64,000 nucleotides of DNA from Kordia algicida (GTDB taxonomy: Bacteria; Bacteroidota; Bacteroidia; Flavobacteriales; Flavobacteriaceae): the NCBI RefSeq assembly GCF_051013375.1, contig NZ_CP142125.1; one strand, 5' to 3'. The notes under the pieces are model-generated. The model saw nothing but the letters and a program-made list of their open reading frames with translations, was not told the origin of the DNA and did no database searches. Shown one piece after another: positions 29,590 to 39,422 of this stretch. Both the position numbers and the translations under genes were made by a program. Position 1 is the first letter of the stretch. Every line of letters starts with the position of its first letter.

Positions 29590-31250
29590 CATTAATCATG
29601 ATGAAAGAACAACTCAAAAAAATATTTCTAGACTTATCGAGTAAAAAGCTTTCTGAAAAAGAAGCTTTAGAAAAAATAAGAGCAATCAAAGCAGCACAAA
29701 AACACAGTGATGTCAGTACGCTATATGCAAGTCCTACGTGGAAAATTGTCAAAAATCCGCATGACAATCAAGCAGTAAATGCACATCACGTGATTTGCCT
29801 ACAAATAGCGGATAACGCACAAAAAGTACTTGCTAAAAAACTTCCGCAAAGTACGATTCACACTGTAAAAGCTTCAAACTTTAGCGAAATTGCATTGTCG
29901 TGTTTTAGCATCATCAAAAATATTCTTGAAAATAAAATTCAGGCAAACAGTTACGTGCAAATTGTTTTGGGCACTTCCGTAGAAGAAACCCTGCTGCAAA
30001 GTCTGTCAGCGTTATTCAAAACAGCAACCTTAGAAAATCATAATCTAATTGGTCAGCTCATCGTTTCAGATCAAAAAAATGCGGTAGAAAAACTAGCAGC
30101 ACAACTGATTGAAGAAACGCAACAATCCACAGATGCCATCATCAAATACGAAGGCGGAAAACGTGCTGTAAAACGTCTAGAAGAAATTCAAACCCAGCAA
30201 TCAAACAACAGCGCATACAAAGAAAACGGTGTATATCTTATCACTGGCGGATTTGGAGGTGTCGGAATTGCTTTCGCCAAAGAAATATTACAGCAACTAG
30301 AAAAAACAACAATCATTCTCACAGGACGTTCAAAGCTAACTGCTGAAAAACGCCAATTGCTCCAACAACTCTCTGAAAAAAACAAAAAAGTTCAATACAT
30401 CCAAATGGACGTTGCAAACGAGCAAAAAGTTGCAGAAAACGTTCAAAACATACTAAAAGAGTACAAAAAACTACACGGAATCATTCATGCGGCAGGAATC
30501 AACAAAGACAATTTCATCCTCAAAAAATCAGTAGCAGAATTCAAAGAAGTCTTACAAGCAAAAGTAGCAGGAACACAAAACATTGACGAAGCGACAAAGG
30601 ATGTTGACTTAGATTTTATAACCTATTTCTCATCAATCGCAGCATGGTTTGGAAATCCAGGGCAAGCAGATTATGCAGTGGCAAATGCTTTTATGGACGA
30701 ATTTGCAAAACAGCGAAATCAACTTGTACAAGCAGGAAAACGCAAAGGAAAAACACTATCAATCAATTGGCCACTTTGGGAAAATGGAGGCATGGAAATT
30801 GACAGTGAAATCAAAGCACGATTGCTCGAAGAAACAGGATTCATTCCGCTTGACGATCAAACAGGAACAACCATATTCCAAAAAGCCATCAATACCAATC
30901 AAACACACATTTTGGGTGTAAAAGGTTCTTTAGAAAAAATAAAAGACACACTATTTAATCAAGTAGTAAAAGTTCAGCAACAAGAAGAAGAAATCATTTC
31001 TGAAACCTTAGATGAAAAAGAATTACTCCGTAAAACAACAGCATTTGTTCGTGATGAATTCTCAACAATCATCAAACTTCCTGCACGTGAAATAGAAACA
31101 CATGTTGCTTTAGAAAAATACGGAATCGATTCCATCTTAGCGATGAACATTACAAGTCAGCTTGAAAAAACATTTGGGCGACTTTCCAAAACGCTATTCT
31201 TTGAATATCAAACTATTGATGAACTCAGTGAATATCTAGCAAATGCTTTT
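26719..31250 (+). other. PKS module 5, split over proteins 1 and 2: KS-DH | KR-ACP
   Basis: KS5 (Cys7243) is of the type that follows a branched intermediate and closely resembles KS7. The DH has His7716 in RDHKVKL and Asp7897 in HPSLMDSAFQ, with a four-residue longer loop before LPGVAYLEM. Protein 1 ends after this DH. Protein 2 opens with a short helical docking-like region and then a KR (TGGFGGVG near residue 214, GQADYAVAN) and an ACP (Ser512 in YGIDSIL). Predicted product: a simple trans olefin. Confidence 0.87.
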
Positions 31251-34200
31251 ACATCAGTATTAACTGCGAAATTTTCATCAAATGCGACTAAAAAGCAATC
31301 CGTTTCAAACACGAAAAAGACGATTGTACATAGCAAGTCGCATCAAACAAAAACAACAAAAAAGAAAATAAGAACGCAATCTGAACAATCTTTTAACGTA
31401 CAATTTACTCCACAAAATACCAACCAAAACGAACCAATTGCAATCGTTGGTTTAAGTGGTCGATATCCCGAATCGGAAAACATTCAAGAATTCTGGAACA
31501 ACCTACAACAAGGAAAAGATTGCATCATTGAAGTACCAAAAAGTCGTTGGGACTGGAAAAAACATTACAGCAAAGATCGTACAGAACAAAATCGTCATTA
31601 CAGCAAATGGGGCGGATTTATAGCAGGAGTAGACGAATTCGATCCGCGTTTCTTCAACATTTCGCCAAGAGAAGCCAAAAACATCGATCCGCAAGAACGC
31701 TTATTCTTGCAACACTCTTGGATGGCAATGGAAGACGCAGGGTATACACGCGAAGCATTGCACAAAGCTTCTGAAAACAACTTACCAGGACAAGTTGGTG
31801 TGTATGTTGGTGTCATGTACGGAGAATACAATCTCTCAGGAAGTTTGGCAAGTATTGCCAACAGAGTTTCCTACGTGCTCAATCTTCACGGACCAAGTAT
31901 CACATTAGACACGATGTGTTCTTCATCACTTACCTCAGTACATTTAGCATGTCAAGATTTAAAATCTGGACGTACAGACATGGCTTTGGCAGGTGGCGTA
32001 AACGTTAGTATTGATGCCAACAAATATCAAATGCTAAGTACAGGACAATTCATTTCAAGTGACGGACACTGTCAAAGTTTTGGCGAAGGTGGCGATGGTT
32101 ACATTCCGGGAGAAGGTGTTGGAGTTGTCATGCTAAAACGATTATCAGACGCAGAAAAAGATGGCGATCACATCTACGGAATCATCAAAGGAAGCGCGCT
32201 CAATCATGGAGGAAAAACCAATGGTTACAGTGTGCCCAATCCAAAAGCACAAGCAAGTGTCATCAGTCGTGCATTGCGAGAAGCAAACGTTCATCCACGA
32301 CATGTAAGCTACATTGAAGCACACGGAACAGGAACAAAATTGGGCGATCCGATAGAAATAACGGCACTCAACAAAGCTTTCGGAATTGATAATGAAAATC
32401 ATTTCTGTCAACTCGGTTCGGCAAAATCAAACATCGGACACTGTGAATCTGCCGCAGGAATCGCAGGAATCACCAAAGTCATCTTACAATTACAACACAA
32501 ACAAATAGTTCCTTCATTACATTCGGCAAAACTCAATCCGCATATCGATTTCGAACATACGCCGTTTGTAGTAAATCAATCATTAAAAACTTGGGAAAAC
32601 CCAATCGTTGATGGAAACATCATTCCGCGTATTGCTGGAGTTTCTTCCTTTGGAGCTGGTGGCGCAAACGCACACATTCTCATTGAAGAATACAATTCAG
32701 TTAAAAATGTAGCAACACATACACCAAATACGGAAGTTGCTATTGTATTATCAGCAAGAACAAAACCACAACTAAAACAAAAAATACAAGAACTTGCCCG
32801 TTTCATAGAAAACCAAGAACATACGCCAGACTTACTAGCAATCGCATACACATTGCAAACAGGTAGAGAAGCGATGGACGAACGTTTTGCTACAATAGTT
32901 TTTTCTATTGAAGAACTCACAAAAACACTCAACGCATATCTTGGAAACGCATTACAAACCTCAAAATATCACCAAGCACGTACAAAAGATCATAAAAATG
33001 ATGTTCTAGATTTCAAATCGGAAGCCAACTTCGATGAAACATGCGCAACTTGGTTACAAAACAAAAATTACGGAGAACTCTTAGCATGGTGGACAAAAGG
33101 AATTGACGTACAATGGAATGAACTTTACGCGACTCAAAAACCGCAACGCATCAGTTTACCAACCTATCCGTTTGCCAAAGAAAGTTACCTGCTTACGCCA
33201 GAAGAAAGAGGCAGAGCAACAAAAGAAACCACAAAAGCGATCATTCATCCGTTGGTACACGAAAACACGTCCAACATTTCAGAAACGCGTTTCAGCAGTA
33301 CATTCAACGGAGAAGAAGCATACATAAAAGACTTTACGATTCACAAAGAAAACCAAACACTTCACGGATTACCATTCATGGCAAGTCTCGAAATGGCGCG
33401 CGAAGCAATAGCACAAGCCATTCCGCAACAAAAAGAAGACAACGTTCTTTCGATTACCAATGTGCAATTTGGTGCATTCATGCAAGCTTCGTCAGTAAAT
33501 CAAATTCACATTGCGTTACTTCCAGAAAGTGAATCGGTAGCGAGTTACGAAATATACAGTCAACATGACGATGAAGACATCATTTACACGCAAGGAAAAG
33601 CAAGATATACAGACAAAAAAGCGACCTTACAAGTAGACATCAACGCATTGCGTCAACAAATGTCAAAAGCGGTGATTTCAGGAACGACAATCTATGAAAA
33701 TGCCGTACAATACGGAACTTCATATCGCGGCATAAAAACCGTACATTTTGGAAATCAGCAAATATTAGCACATTTACAATTGCCTTCGGAAGTGGTAAAC
33801 GACGTAAAAAGTTACGTATTACATCCAACAATTTTGGAGAGTGCGGTAAAAGCAGTTTCAGGAATTGCAGGAAACCAAAACGAAATTTCGGCAACTACCA
33901 TCATTCCAACAGAAATTACTTCTGTAAACATTCACGCGTCTTGTACAAGCGAAATGTTTGCTTGGATTCGCTATAGCGAAAACGACTCGCAGGCAGAAAA
34001 CGAAGTTAAAATTGACATTGATCTCTGTGATACAAACGGAACAATCTGTGCGCAATTTGTGGGGATCTCTTTTAGCACTTCCGTAGAAAGTACACAGTTC
34101 GAACCAACTTTGGAGACAAAAGAAACTTCGGTAAAAGCAGCAGCAACAGCAACGCTTGCAGAAACGTTTGAAACACCAAAGGAATTATTCTTTACAGTGC

Positions 34201-37200
34201 AAACGAAGCCAACAATTGCATTAACGGCGACAAACGCTGAAAATACGGTAAGTTCTCTAGAAAAACCTTCTAGTATTAAGTTGACAAAACCAACAGCAAT
34301 TGTAGTTGATAAGAAAAACAGTGCAACCTTGAAAAAAGGACGTGTACAACTATCAGTAGAAAGTTCGCAACAAATTATAGAAACGACTGTACCAATGTTG
34401 AGACTATTCAACACAGGCAACGGAATCTACAAACTACAACTAGAAACTTCTGAATTGGACAAAACATTCATTGTCCAATTCAAAAGTGCATTGCAAAGAC
34501 TCGCAAAAGAAGAAAACTTAAAAGTACTTTTAATAGAAGGAACACAAACAGATTTCTTACACGGAGAAAGCGAAGTTTTCAATGAAGCCTTGCAACAAGA
34601 ACTATTCAAAGAAATACTATCGTTCAACTATCCAATCATTGCAAACGTTCAAGGAAACGCTTCAAATGTTGGATTTTTACTAGCTTCACTCTGTGATTTT
34701 ATAATTTGCAACGAACAAGCAACATACGAGTTTTCAAACACAAACGACAAGCTTACAAACCTTTTCAATGAACGTTTTGGAGCAGTCTTAGCAAACAACT
34801 TGCTACAACCAAACAAAAGCTTCACAGGAACACAACTCAAACAAAACGGATTTACCATGCCAATAGTTGCTTCAGAAAAAGTAACAAAAACGGCAGCAGA
34901 CTTAGCAGATAACTTAGCTAAAAAATCTCAGCGAACATTACGTTTACTCAAACAACATTTATCGCGTCATATTTCTGAAAAAGTTGAACAACTCACAGCA
35001 ATTTCGACAATAACAGAAAACACAGCTTTTGAAAAAGTGGAGATTTCCGAAACAAAAAGTTTCAAAGTTCAATACCAAAAAGATGGAGTTTGTGTCGTAA
35101 CCATCAAGAACACGAAGCTTAAAGGTATTCGAACACTAAACAGTGAAATAGGAGCATTCTTTTCAGAAGTCAACAACACAAAAAATCATAGCACAATTGT
35201 GCTAAAAAGTGAGCAAGAAAGTTTCATACCACAAACGGCAAAAGATGTAGAAATCATCAAACTTTCAGAAATCTTACTAAACTGCAACTATCCAATCATC
35301 ACAGAATTACAAAATTCACCTAATGCAAAAGCATGGTTGGTAAGTCTACACACAGATGAAGTAATCTACAGTGAAACAGGAAACTACACTGCAAAAGAAT
35401 TACTAGCCAACAAAACCTTAGCACAAAAAGCTACGTTGTTATTCACAGCGTGTTATGGCGAATTGGCAAGTAAAGAACTCTTGTTGCTTGGAAAATCATA
35501 CAATGGAAAAGAACTAAAAACCGTAATACCAACAATTCAGACAGCGACAAACGCTACAGAACTTGCAAAAAGTTGGTCAACAGCAAAAAACACAAAAACT
35601 TGGAAGTCAGCCAAAATCAAAGCGATCAAAGAATCAAAAAAGGAACTTCCAACGTGGAAACTAGCCACAGCAAAAGACGAGAAAGCGCCAAAAACAGGAA
35701 CTGTCAATTTAAAATCATCAGTTGTCAAAGCAACCGTTTTAGAAGCTGGAATTCTAGAAATTCGATTAGAAGAACGCGGTTCTAAAAATATGTTTACGGA
35801 CGACTTTATGGCTGGTGTAAATGAAGTTTTTGAACACATTGAAAACACGCCAAACTACAAAGTTGTCATCCTAACTGGTTACGACAACTATTTCGCTTCT
35901 GGCGGAACAAAAGAAGGATTGGTGGCAATTCAAGAAGGGAAAAGTAAATTTACTGATACGAAAATTTTCCAACTCGCAATGGAATGTAAAATTCCTGTCA
36001 TCGCTGCAATGCAAGGTCACGCAATTGGCGCAGGTTGGGCAATGGGAATGTATGCTGATTTCACACTATTCAGCAAAGAACGCAAATACCTAAGTCCGTA
36101 CATGAACTACGGATTTACGCCAGGCGCAGGAGCAACCTACATTTTCCCAGAAATTATGGGATACGATCTGGCACGCGAAACACTATTCACAGCAAAAGAA
36201 TACAGCGGACTAGATTTTGAAAATAGAGGTGTAGCATTACCAGTATTAACCAAAGATGAAGTAGTAACTTACGCAGTGGAATTGGCAAAAATGATTGCAA
36301 AAAATTCCAGAAACACACTCATCGCGTTCAAACAGCAACTCATACAAAATCGTGTTGCGGAAGCAGAAGCAACCAAAAAGCTAGAATTGGCAATGCACGA
36401 CGAAACTTTTGTGGGAGACGCAGCAACATTGCAACAAATTCAAGAAAACTTTGCGTACAAGCAAGCAACAACAAATATTGATGAGGTCATAACTACGGAA
36501 AAAGAAGTATCGAATGATATTGAAGAAAATACGATTTCAGATGTCGTAGAAACGATCAAAAAGTTTCTAGCAAACGAATTGCAATTAGAAGAAAATGAAA
36601 TCGAAGAAGATGCACAATTTGTTGATATTGGTTTAGACTCCATCACAGGAGTAACGTGGATTCGAAAAATAAACGATTACTACAAACTATCGCTGGAAGC
36701 AACACAAATTTACACATACACAACGCTCCAACAATTGGGTGATTTCATTCAAAAAGAACTTGGAGGAACAATACGAACTACGAAAGAAACAAAAACCGTA
36801 GCAACGCCAGCTCCGAAAGAAGTTGAAACAATCGTTTACGAAGAAGAAGTAATAGAAACAGTTGATGGAACTGCTGAAATTGTAGAAACTATCAAAAAGT
36901 TCTTAGCAAACGAATTGCAATTAGAAGAAAATGAAATAGAAGAAGACGCACAATTTATTGACATTGGTTTAGACTCCATTACTGGTGTAACGTGGATTCG
37001 AAAAATAAACGATCATTACAAAACAAGCATTGAAGCAACGCAAATATATACCTATCCAAGTCTCAACAGTCTCAGCGAATTCATCAAAGAGGAATTGCAA
37101 AGACTCGGATTAACAGAAACTAAAAAAATAACCAAAAAAGTAGTTGCTACAACGCCAAAAACGGTTCAAACAATACCAAATAGCAACAATACGTTCCAAT

Positions 37201-39422
37201 TTACAGAACGAAAACTAACATCCATTCGTTCCAAAAAAGCGATTAAAAAGAGTGTTGCCAAAACAAACAATTACACATCGCAAGCAATTGCAGTCGTTGG
37301 AATGGCAGGACAATTCCCAAAAGCGGAAAACGTACAGCAGTTCTGGCAAAACATTGCGCAAGGCGAAAACTGTATCACGGAAGTTCCAAAAGAACGTTGG
37401 GACATTAACGAATACTACAGCGAAGGAACACCAACGCCAGGAAAAACCAATAGCAAATGGTTGGGAAGCTTGGCAGGATACGATCAATTTGATCCGTTAT
37501 TCTTCACTATTTCGCCAATAGAAGCCGAAAGTATGGATCCGCAACAGCGATTATTTTTACAATCATGCTGGCATAGTATTGAAGATGCAGGTTACAATCC
37601 GCAAGCACTCTCAGGAACAAAATGTGGTGTCTTTGTAGGTTGTGCTACAGGCGATTACCAATTGCCTTCACGTGAGCAACAACTTAGCGCACAAGGATTT
37701 ACAGGAGGAACATCGTCCATCTTAGCGGCGCGAATCTCATATTTCTTAAACTTGCAAGGACCATGTATTGCTTTAGATACGGCGTGTTCATCATCGTTAG
37801 TAGCTATTGCAAACGCTTGTGATAGTTTAGCTTCAGGCGCAAGCGATTCTGCTTTGGCAGGAGGAGTTTATGTAATGACAGGACCAGAAATGCATGTCAA
37901 AACAGCACAATCGGGAATGTTATCAAAAGACGGAAAATGTCACACATTCGACCAAGAAGCCAACGGATTTGTACCTGGAGAAGCTGTTGGAGTCGTAATG
38001 CTAAAACGTTTAGAAGACGCAGAACGCGATAACGACAATATTTATGGAGTTATCAAAGGTTGGGGATTAAACCAAGATGGAAGAACCAACGGAATTACAG
38101 CGCCAAACTCACAATCGCAAACCAACTTAGAACAAGAAGTGTATGACAGATACGACATCAATCCAGAAGAAATTCAACTCATAGAAGCACACGGAACGGG
38201 AACGAAATTGGGCGATCCGATAGAAGTTGCCGCGTTGAAAAATTCCTTCAAAAAATATACAGAAAAAGAGCAATATTGCGCGTTAGGTTCGGTAAAAAGT
38301 AACATCGGACATTGCTTAACAGCCGCAGGAGTTGCAGGATTTATCAAAGTAATGAAGGCAATGGAACACAAAAAATTGCCACCAACCATACATTACAATC
38401 AGCTAAATGAGCATATTTCATTAGAAAAAAGTCCGTTTTACGTAAACGATCGTTTGCAAGATTGGGAAGTTGGACAAGCTGAAATTCGTCATGCGGCAAT
38501 CAGTGCCTTTGGTTTCAGCGGAACAAACGCACATTTGGTAATGAGCGAATACATTCCAGAAACGGTAGACAAATCGCAGATAAATGTCATCACTCAAAAC
38601 AAAAAATACCTCATTCCAATCTCTGCACGCAACGAAGAACAACTAGAAATTCAAGCAGAAAACTTGCTAGCGTATGCGAAACAAAACTTGACTACGATCG
38701 ATCTTGTAGAAATGGCTTACACACTACAAGTTGGTCGTGATGCCATGGAAGCGCGCGTTGGTTTTATGGTCACTTCCGTGGAAGAACTCATTGACAAGGT
38801 TGAAGCGTATTTGCAAGGCGAGGAATTCATCAAAGATTTCTACCAAGGTCACATCAAAGAAAACAAAGAAGGACTCAAACTGGTAAGTGGCGATAAAGAA
38901 ATGAAAGAACTCATCATTCAAAAATGGGTTTCTGACAAAAAACTAAACAAGTTGCTTGATTTATGGACAAAAGGATTGGATTTTGATTGGAACATTCTCT
39001 ATGGAAACCAAAAACCAAAACGTCAGCGTTTACCAATCTATCCATTTGCCAAAGAAAGCTATTGGTTAGAAGCAACAACAATCAATTACAATGCGGAAAT
39101 TCCAGAAGAAAAATCAGCAAAACTACATCCGTTAGTACACGAAAAAACAGAAGATTTAAAAGCGCAAGGTTTAACAGATGCCACTCAAAAAGATGCAACG
39201 ACAGAAACCAAACGCAAAAAAATAAAACGTATCAACTTACCAACATATCCTTTTGACCAAGAAAAATGTTGGCCAGAAACAGCGCCAAAAGCAGTTGAAA
39301 CACCAAAAGAATCTACCATAGTATTCAAAGATTTAGATGCTATTGAAGATGTCATAGAACGTATAGATGGAGAATTATTAGATACTGATGAAGCAGTATT
39401 AATATTAAAAGATTTACTCTAA
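29598..39422 (+). CDS. trans-AT PKS protein 2 (3274 aa): end of M5, M6, KS of M7
   Basis: Domains by residue: docking-like N-terminus 1-35 (LSSKKLSEKEALEKI); KR about 45-455; ACP 475-553; KS6 612-1040; degenerate DH 1217-1490; crotonase triplet 1581-2285; ACPs with Ser2348 and Ser2460; KS7 2561-2985 (Cys2730); and an unusual tail. The tail has a truncated DH-like start (KLHPLVHEKT) and a second post-KS motif (LPTYPFDQEKCW) before an acidic end, EAVLILKDLL. Start: ATG ATG at 29598/29601, 8 bases after the stop of protein 1; either start is possible. The gene is cotranscribed with protein 1. It begins and ends inside modules, so partner recognition with proteins 1 and 3 must be precise. Confidence 0.96.
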   Translation: MMKEQLKKIFLDLSSKKLSEKEALEKIRAIKAAQKHSDVSTLYASPTWKIVKNPHDNQAVNAHHVICLQIADNAQKVLAKKLPQSTIHTVKASNFSEIALSCFSIIKNILENKIQANSYVQIVLGTSVEETLLQSLSALFKTATLENHNLIGQLIVSDQKNAVEKLAAQLIEETQQSTDAIIKYEGGKRAVKRLEEIQTQQSNNSAYKENGVYLITGGFGGVGIAFAKEILQQLEKTTIILTGRSKLTAEKRQLLQQLSEKNKKVQYIQMDVANEQKVAENVQNILKEYKKLHGIIHAAGINKDNFILKKSVAEFKEVLQAKVAGTQNIDEATKDVDLDFITYFSSIAAWFGNPGQADYAVANAFMDEFAKQRNQLVQAGKRKGKTLSINWPLWENGGMEIDSEIKARLLEETGFIPLDDQTGTTIFQKAINTNQTHILGVKGSLEKIKDTLFNQVVKVQQQEEEIISETLDEKELLRKTTAFVRDEFSTIIKLPAREIETHVALEKYGIDSILAMNITSQLEKTFGRLSKTLFFEYQTIDELSEYLANAFTSVLTAKFSSNATKKQSVSNTKKTIVHSKSHQTKTTKKKIRTQSEQSFNVQFTPQNTNQNEPIAIVGLSGRYPESENIQEFWNNLQQGKDCIIEVPKSRWDWKKHYSKDRTEQNRHYSKWGGFIAGVDEFDPRFFNISPREAKNIDPQERLFLQHSWMAMEDAGYTREALHKASENNLPGQVGVYVGVMYGEYNLSGSLASIANRVSYVLNLHGPSITLDTMCSSSLTSVHLACQDLKSGRTDMALAGGVNVSIDANKYQMLSTGQFISSDGHCQSFGEGGDGYIPGEGVGVVMLKRLSDAEKDGDHIYGIIKGSALNHGGKTNGYSVPNPKAQASVISRALREANVHPRHVSYIEAHGTGTKLGDPIEITALNKAFGIDNENHFCQLGSAKSNIGHCESAAGIAGITKVILQLQHKQIVPSLHSAKLNPHIDFEHTPFVVNQSLKTWENPIVDGNIIPRIAGVSSFGAGGANAHILIEEYNSVKNVATHTPNTEVAIVLSARTKPQLKQKIQELARFIENQEHTPDLLAIAYTLQTGREAMDERFATIVFSIEELTKTLNAYLGNALQTSKYHQARTKDHKNDVLDFKSEANFDETCATWLQNKNYGELLAWWTKGIDVQWNELYATQKPQRISLPTYPFAKESYLLTPEERGRATKETTKAIIHPLVHENTSNISETRFSSTFNGEEAYIKDFTIHKENQTLHGLPFMASLEMAREAIAQAIPQQKEDNVLSITNVQFGAFMQASSVNQIHIALLPESESVASYEIYSQHDDEDIIYTQGKARYTDKKATLQVDINALRQQMSKAVISGTTIYENAVQYGTSYRGIKTVHFGNQQILAHLQLPSEVVNDVKSYVLHPTILESAVKAVSGIAGNQNEISATTIIPTEITSVNIHASCTSEMFAWIRYSENDSQAENEVKIDIDLCDTNGTICAQFVGISFSTSVESTQFEPTLETKETSVKAAATATLAETFETPKELFFTVQTKPTIALTATNAENTVSSLEKPSSIKLTKPTAIVVDKKNSATLKKGRVQLSVESSQQIIETTVPMLRLFNTGNGIYKLQLETSELDKTFIVQFKSALQRLAKEENLKVLLIEGTQTDFLHGESEVFNEALQQELFKEILSFNYPIIANVQGNASNVGFLLASLCDFIICNEQATYEFSNTNDKLTNLFNERFGAVLANNLLQPNKSFTGTQLKQNGFTMPIVASEKVTKTAADLADNLAKKSQRTLRLLKQHLSRHISEKVEQLTAISTITENTAFEKVEISETKSFKVQYQKDGVCVVTIKNTKLKGIRTLNSEIGAFFSEVNNTKNHSTIVLKSEQESFIPQTAKDVEIIKLSEILLNCNYPIITELQNSPNAKAWLVSLHTDEVIYSETGNYTAKELLANKTLAQKATLLFTACYGELASKELLLLGKSYNGKELKTVIPTIQTATNATELAKSWSTAKNTKTWKSAKIKAIKESKKELPTWKLATAKDEKAPKTGTVNLKSSVVKATVLEAGILEIRLEERGSKNMFTDDFMAGVNEVFEHIENTPNYKVVILTGYDNYFASGGTKEGLVAIQEGKSKFTDTKIFQLAMECKIPVIAAMQGHAIGAGWAMGMYADFTLFSKERKYLSPYMNYGFTPGAGATYIFPEIMGYDLARETLFTAKEYSGLDFENRGVALPVLTKDEVVTYAVELAKMIAKNSRNTLIAFKQQLIQNRVAEAEATKKLELAMHDETFVGDAATLQQIQENFAYKQATTNIDEVITTEKEVSNDIEENTISDVVETIKKFLANELQLEENEIEEDAQFVDIGLDSITGVTWIRKINDYYKLSLEATQIYTYTTLQQLGDFIQKELGGTIRTTKETKTVATPAPKEVETIVYEEEVIETVDGTAEIVETIKKFLANELQLEENEIEEDAQFIDIGLDSITGVTWIRKINDHYKTSIEATQIYTYPSLNSLSEFIKEELQRLGLTETKKITKKVVATTPKTVQTIPNSNNTFQFTERKLTSIRSKKAIKKSVAKTNNYTSQAIAVVGMAGQFPKAENVQQFWQNIAQGENCITEVPKERWDINEYYSEGTPTPGKTNSKWLGSLAGYDQFDPLFFTISPIEAESMDPQQRLFLQSCWHSIEDAGYNPQALSGTKCGVFVGCATGDYQLPSREQQLSAQGFTGGTSSILAARISYFLNLQGPCIALDTACSSSLVAIANACDSLASGASDSALAGGVYVMTGPEMHVKTAQSGMLSKDGKCHTFDQEANGFVPGEAVGVVMLKRLEDAERDNDNIYGVIKGWGLNQDGRTNGITAPNSQSQTNLEQEVYDRYDINPEEIQLIEAHGTGTKLGDPIEVAALKNSFKKYTEKEQYCALGSVKSNIGHCLTAAGVAGFIKVMKAMEHKKLPPTIHYNQLNEHISLEKSPFYVNDRLQDWEVGQAEIRHAAISAFGFSGTNAHLVMSEYIPETVDKSQINVITQNKKYLIPISARNEEQLEIQAENLLAYAKQNLTTIDLVEMAYTLQVGRDAMEARVGFMVTSVEELIDKVEAYLQGEEFIKDFYQGHIKENKEGLKLVSGDKEMKELIIQKWVSDKKLNKLLDLWTKGLDFDWNILYGNQKPKRQRLPIYPFAKESYWLEATTINYNAEIPEEKSAKLHPLVHEKTEDLKAQGLTDATQKDATTETKRKKIKRINLPTYPFDQEKCWPETAPKAVETPKESTIVFKDLDAIEDVIERIDGELLDTDEAVLILKDLL
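33957..36113 (+). repeat. large direct duplication, copy B
   Basis: This is the protein 2 counterpart of 23341-25500. The blocks 34888-35117 and 35593-35764 show no difference from copy A by eye. Small divergences cluster at linkers and in the glycine-rich loop of the intact ECH (HAIGAGWAMGMYADF here against HAIGGGWSFGMFADF in copy A). Confidence 0.9.
34338..36458 (+). other. in-line crotonase triplet B
   Basis: It has the same order as triplet A: two eroded crotonase folds (34338-35060 and 35061-35573) and an intact ECH2-like domain (35724 onward). The intact domain retains GYDNYFASGG, MQGHAIGAGW and GFTPGAGATYIF. Differences from triplet A in the C-terminal third show that this part evolved or was exchanged separately from the two eroded domains. 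Confidence 0.82.
36546..37022 (+). other. tandem beta-branching ACPs of module 6
   Basis: The core 141 bases of each ACP (36546-36686 and 36882-37022) are very similar at DNA level, both encoding LANELQLEENEIEEDAQF and DIGLDSITGVTW. Within-pair similarity is higher than similarity to the module 4 pair, which suggests separate duplication or homogenisation within each protein. Confidence 0.9.

Larger units (their letters stand above)
31431..37100 (+). other. PKS module 6: KS-DH(inactive)-crotonase triplet-ACP-ACP, beta-branching
   Basis: KS6 has the DTMCSSS variant with Cys774, and its EAHGTGT and KSNIGH histidines are present. The DH-like segment has KDFTIHKENQ where the catalytic His belongs, and HPTILESAVK where Asp and Gln belong; both catalytic positions are lost. 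No KR. The in-line crotonase triplet and two DSITGVTW ACPs (Trp2354, Trp2466) repeat the layout of module 4. Predicted second beta-methyl branch. Confidence 0.87.
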
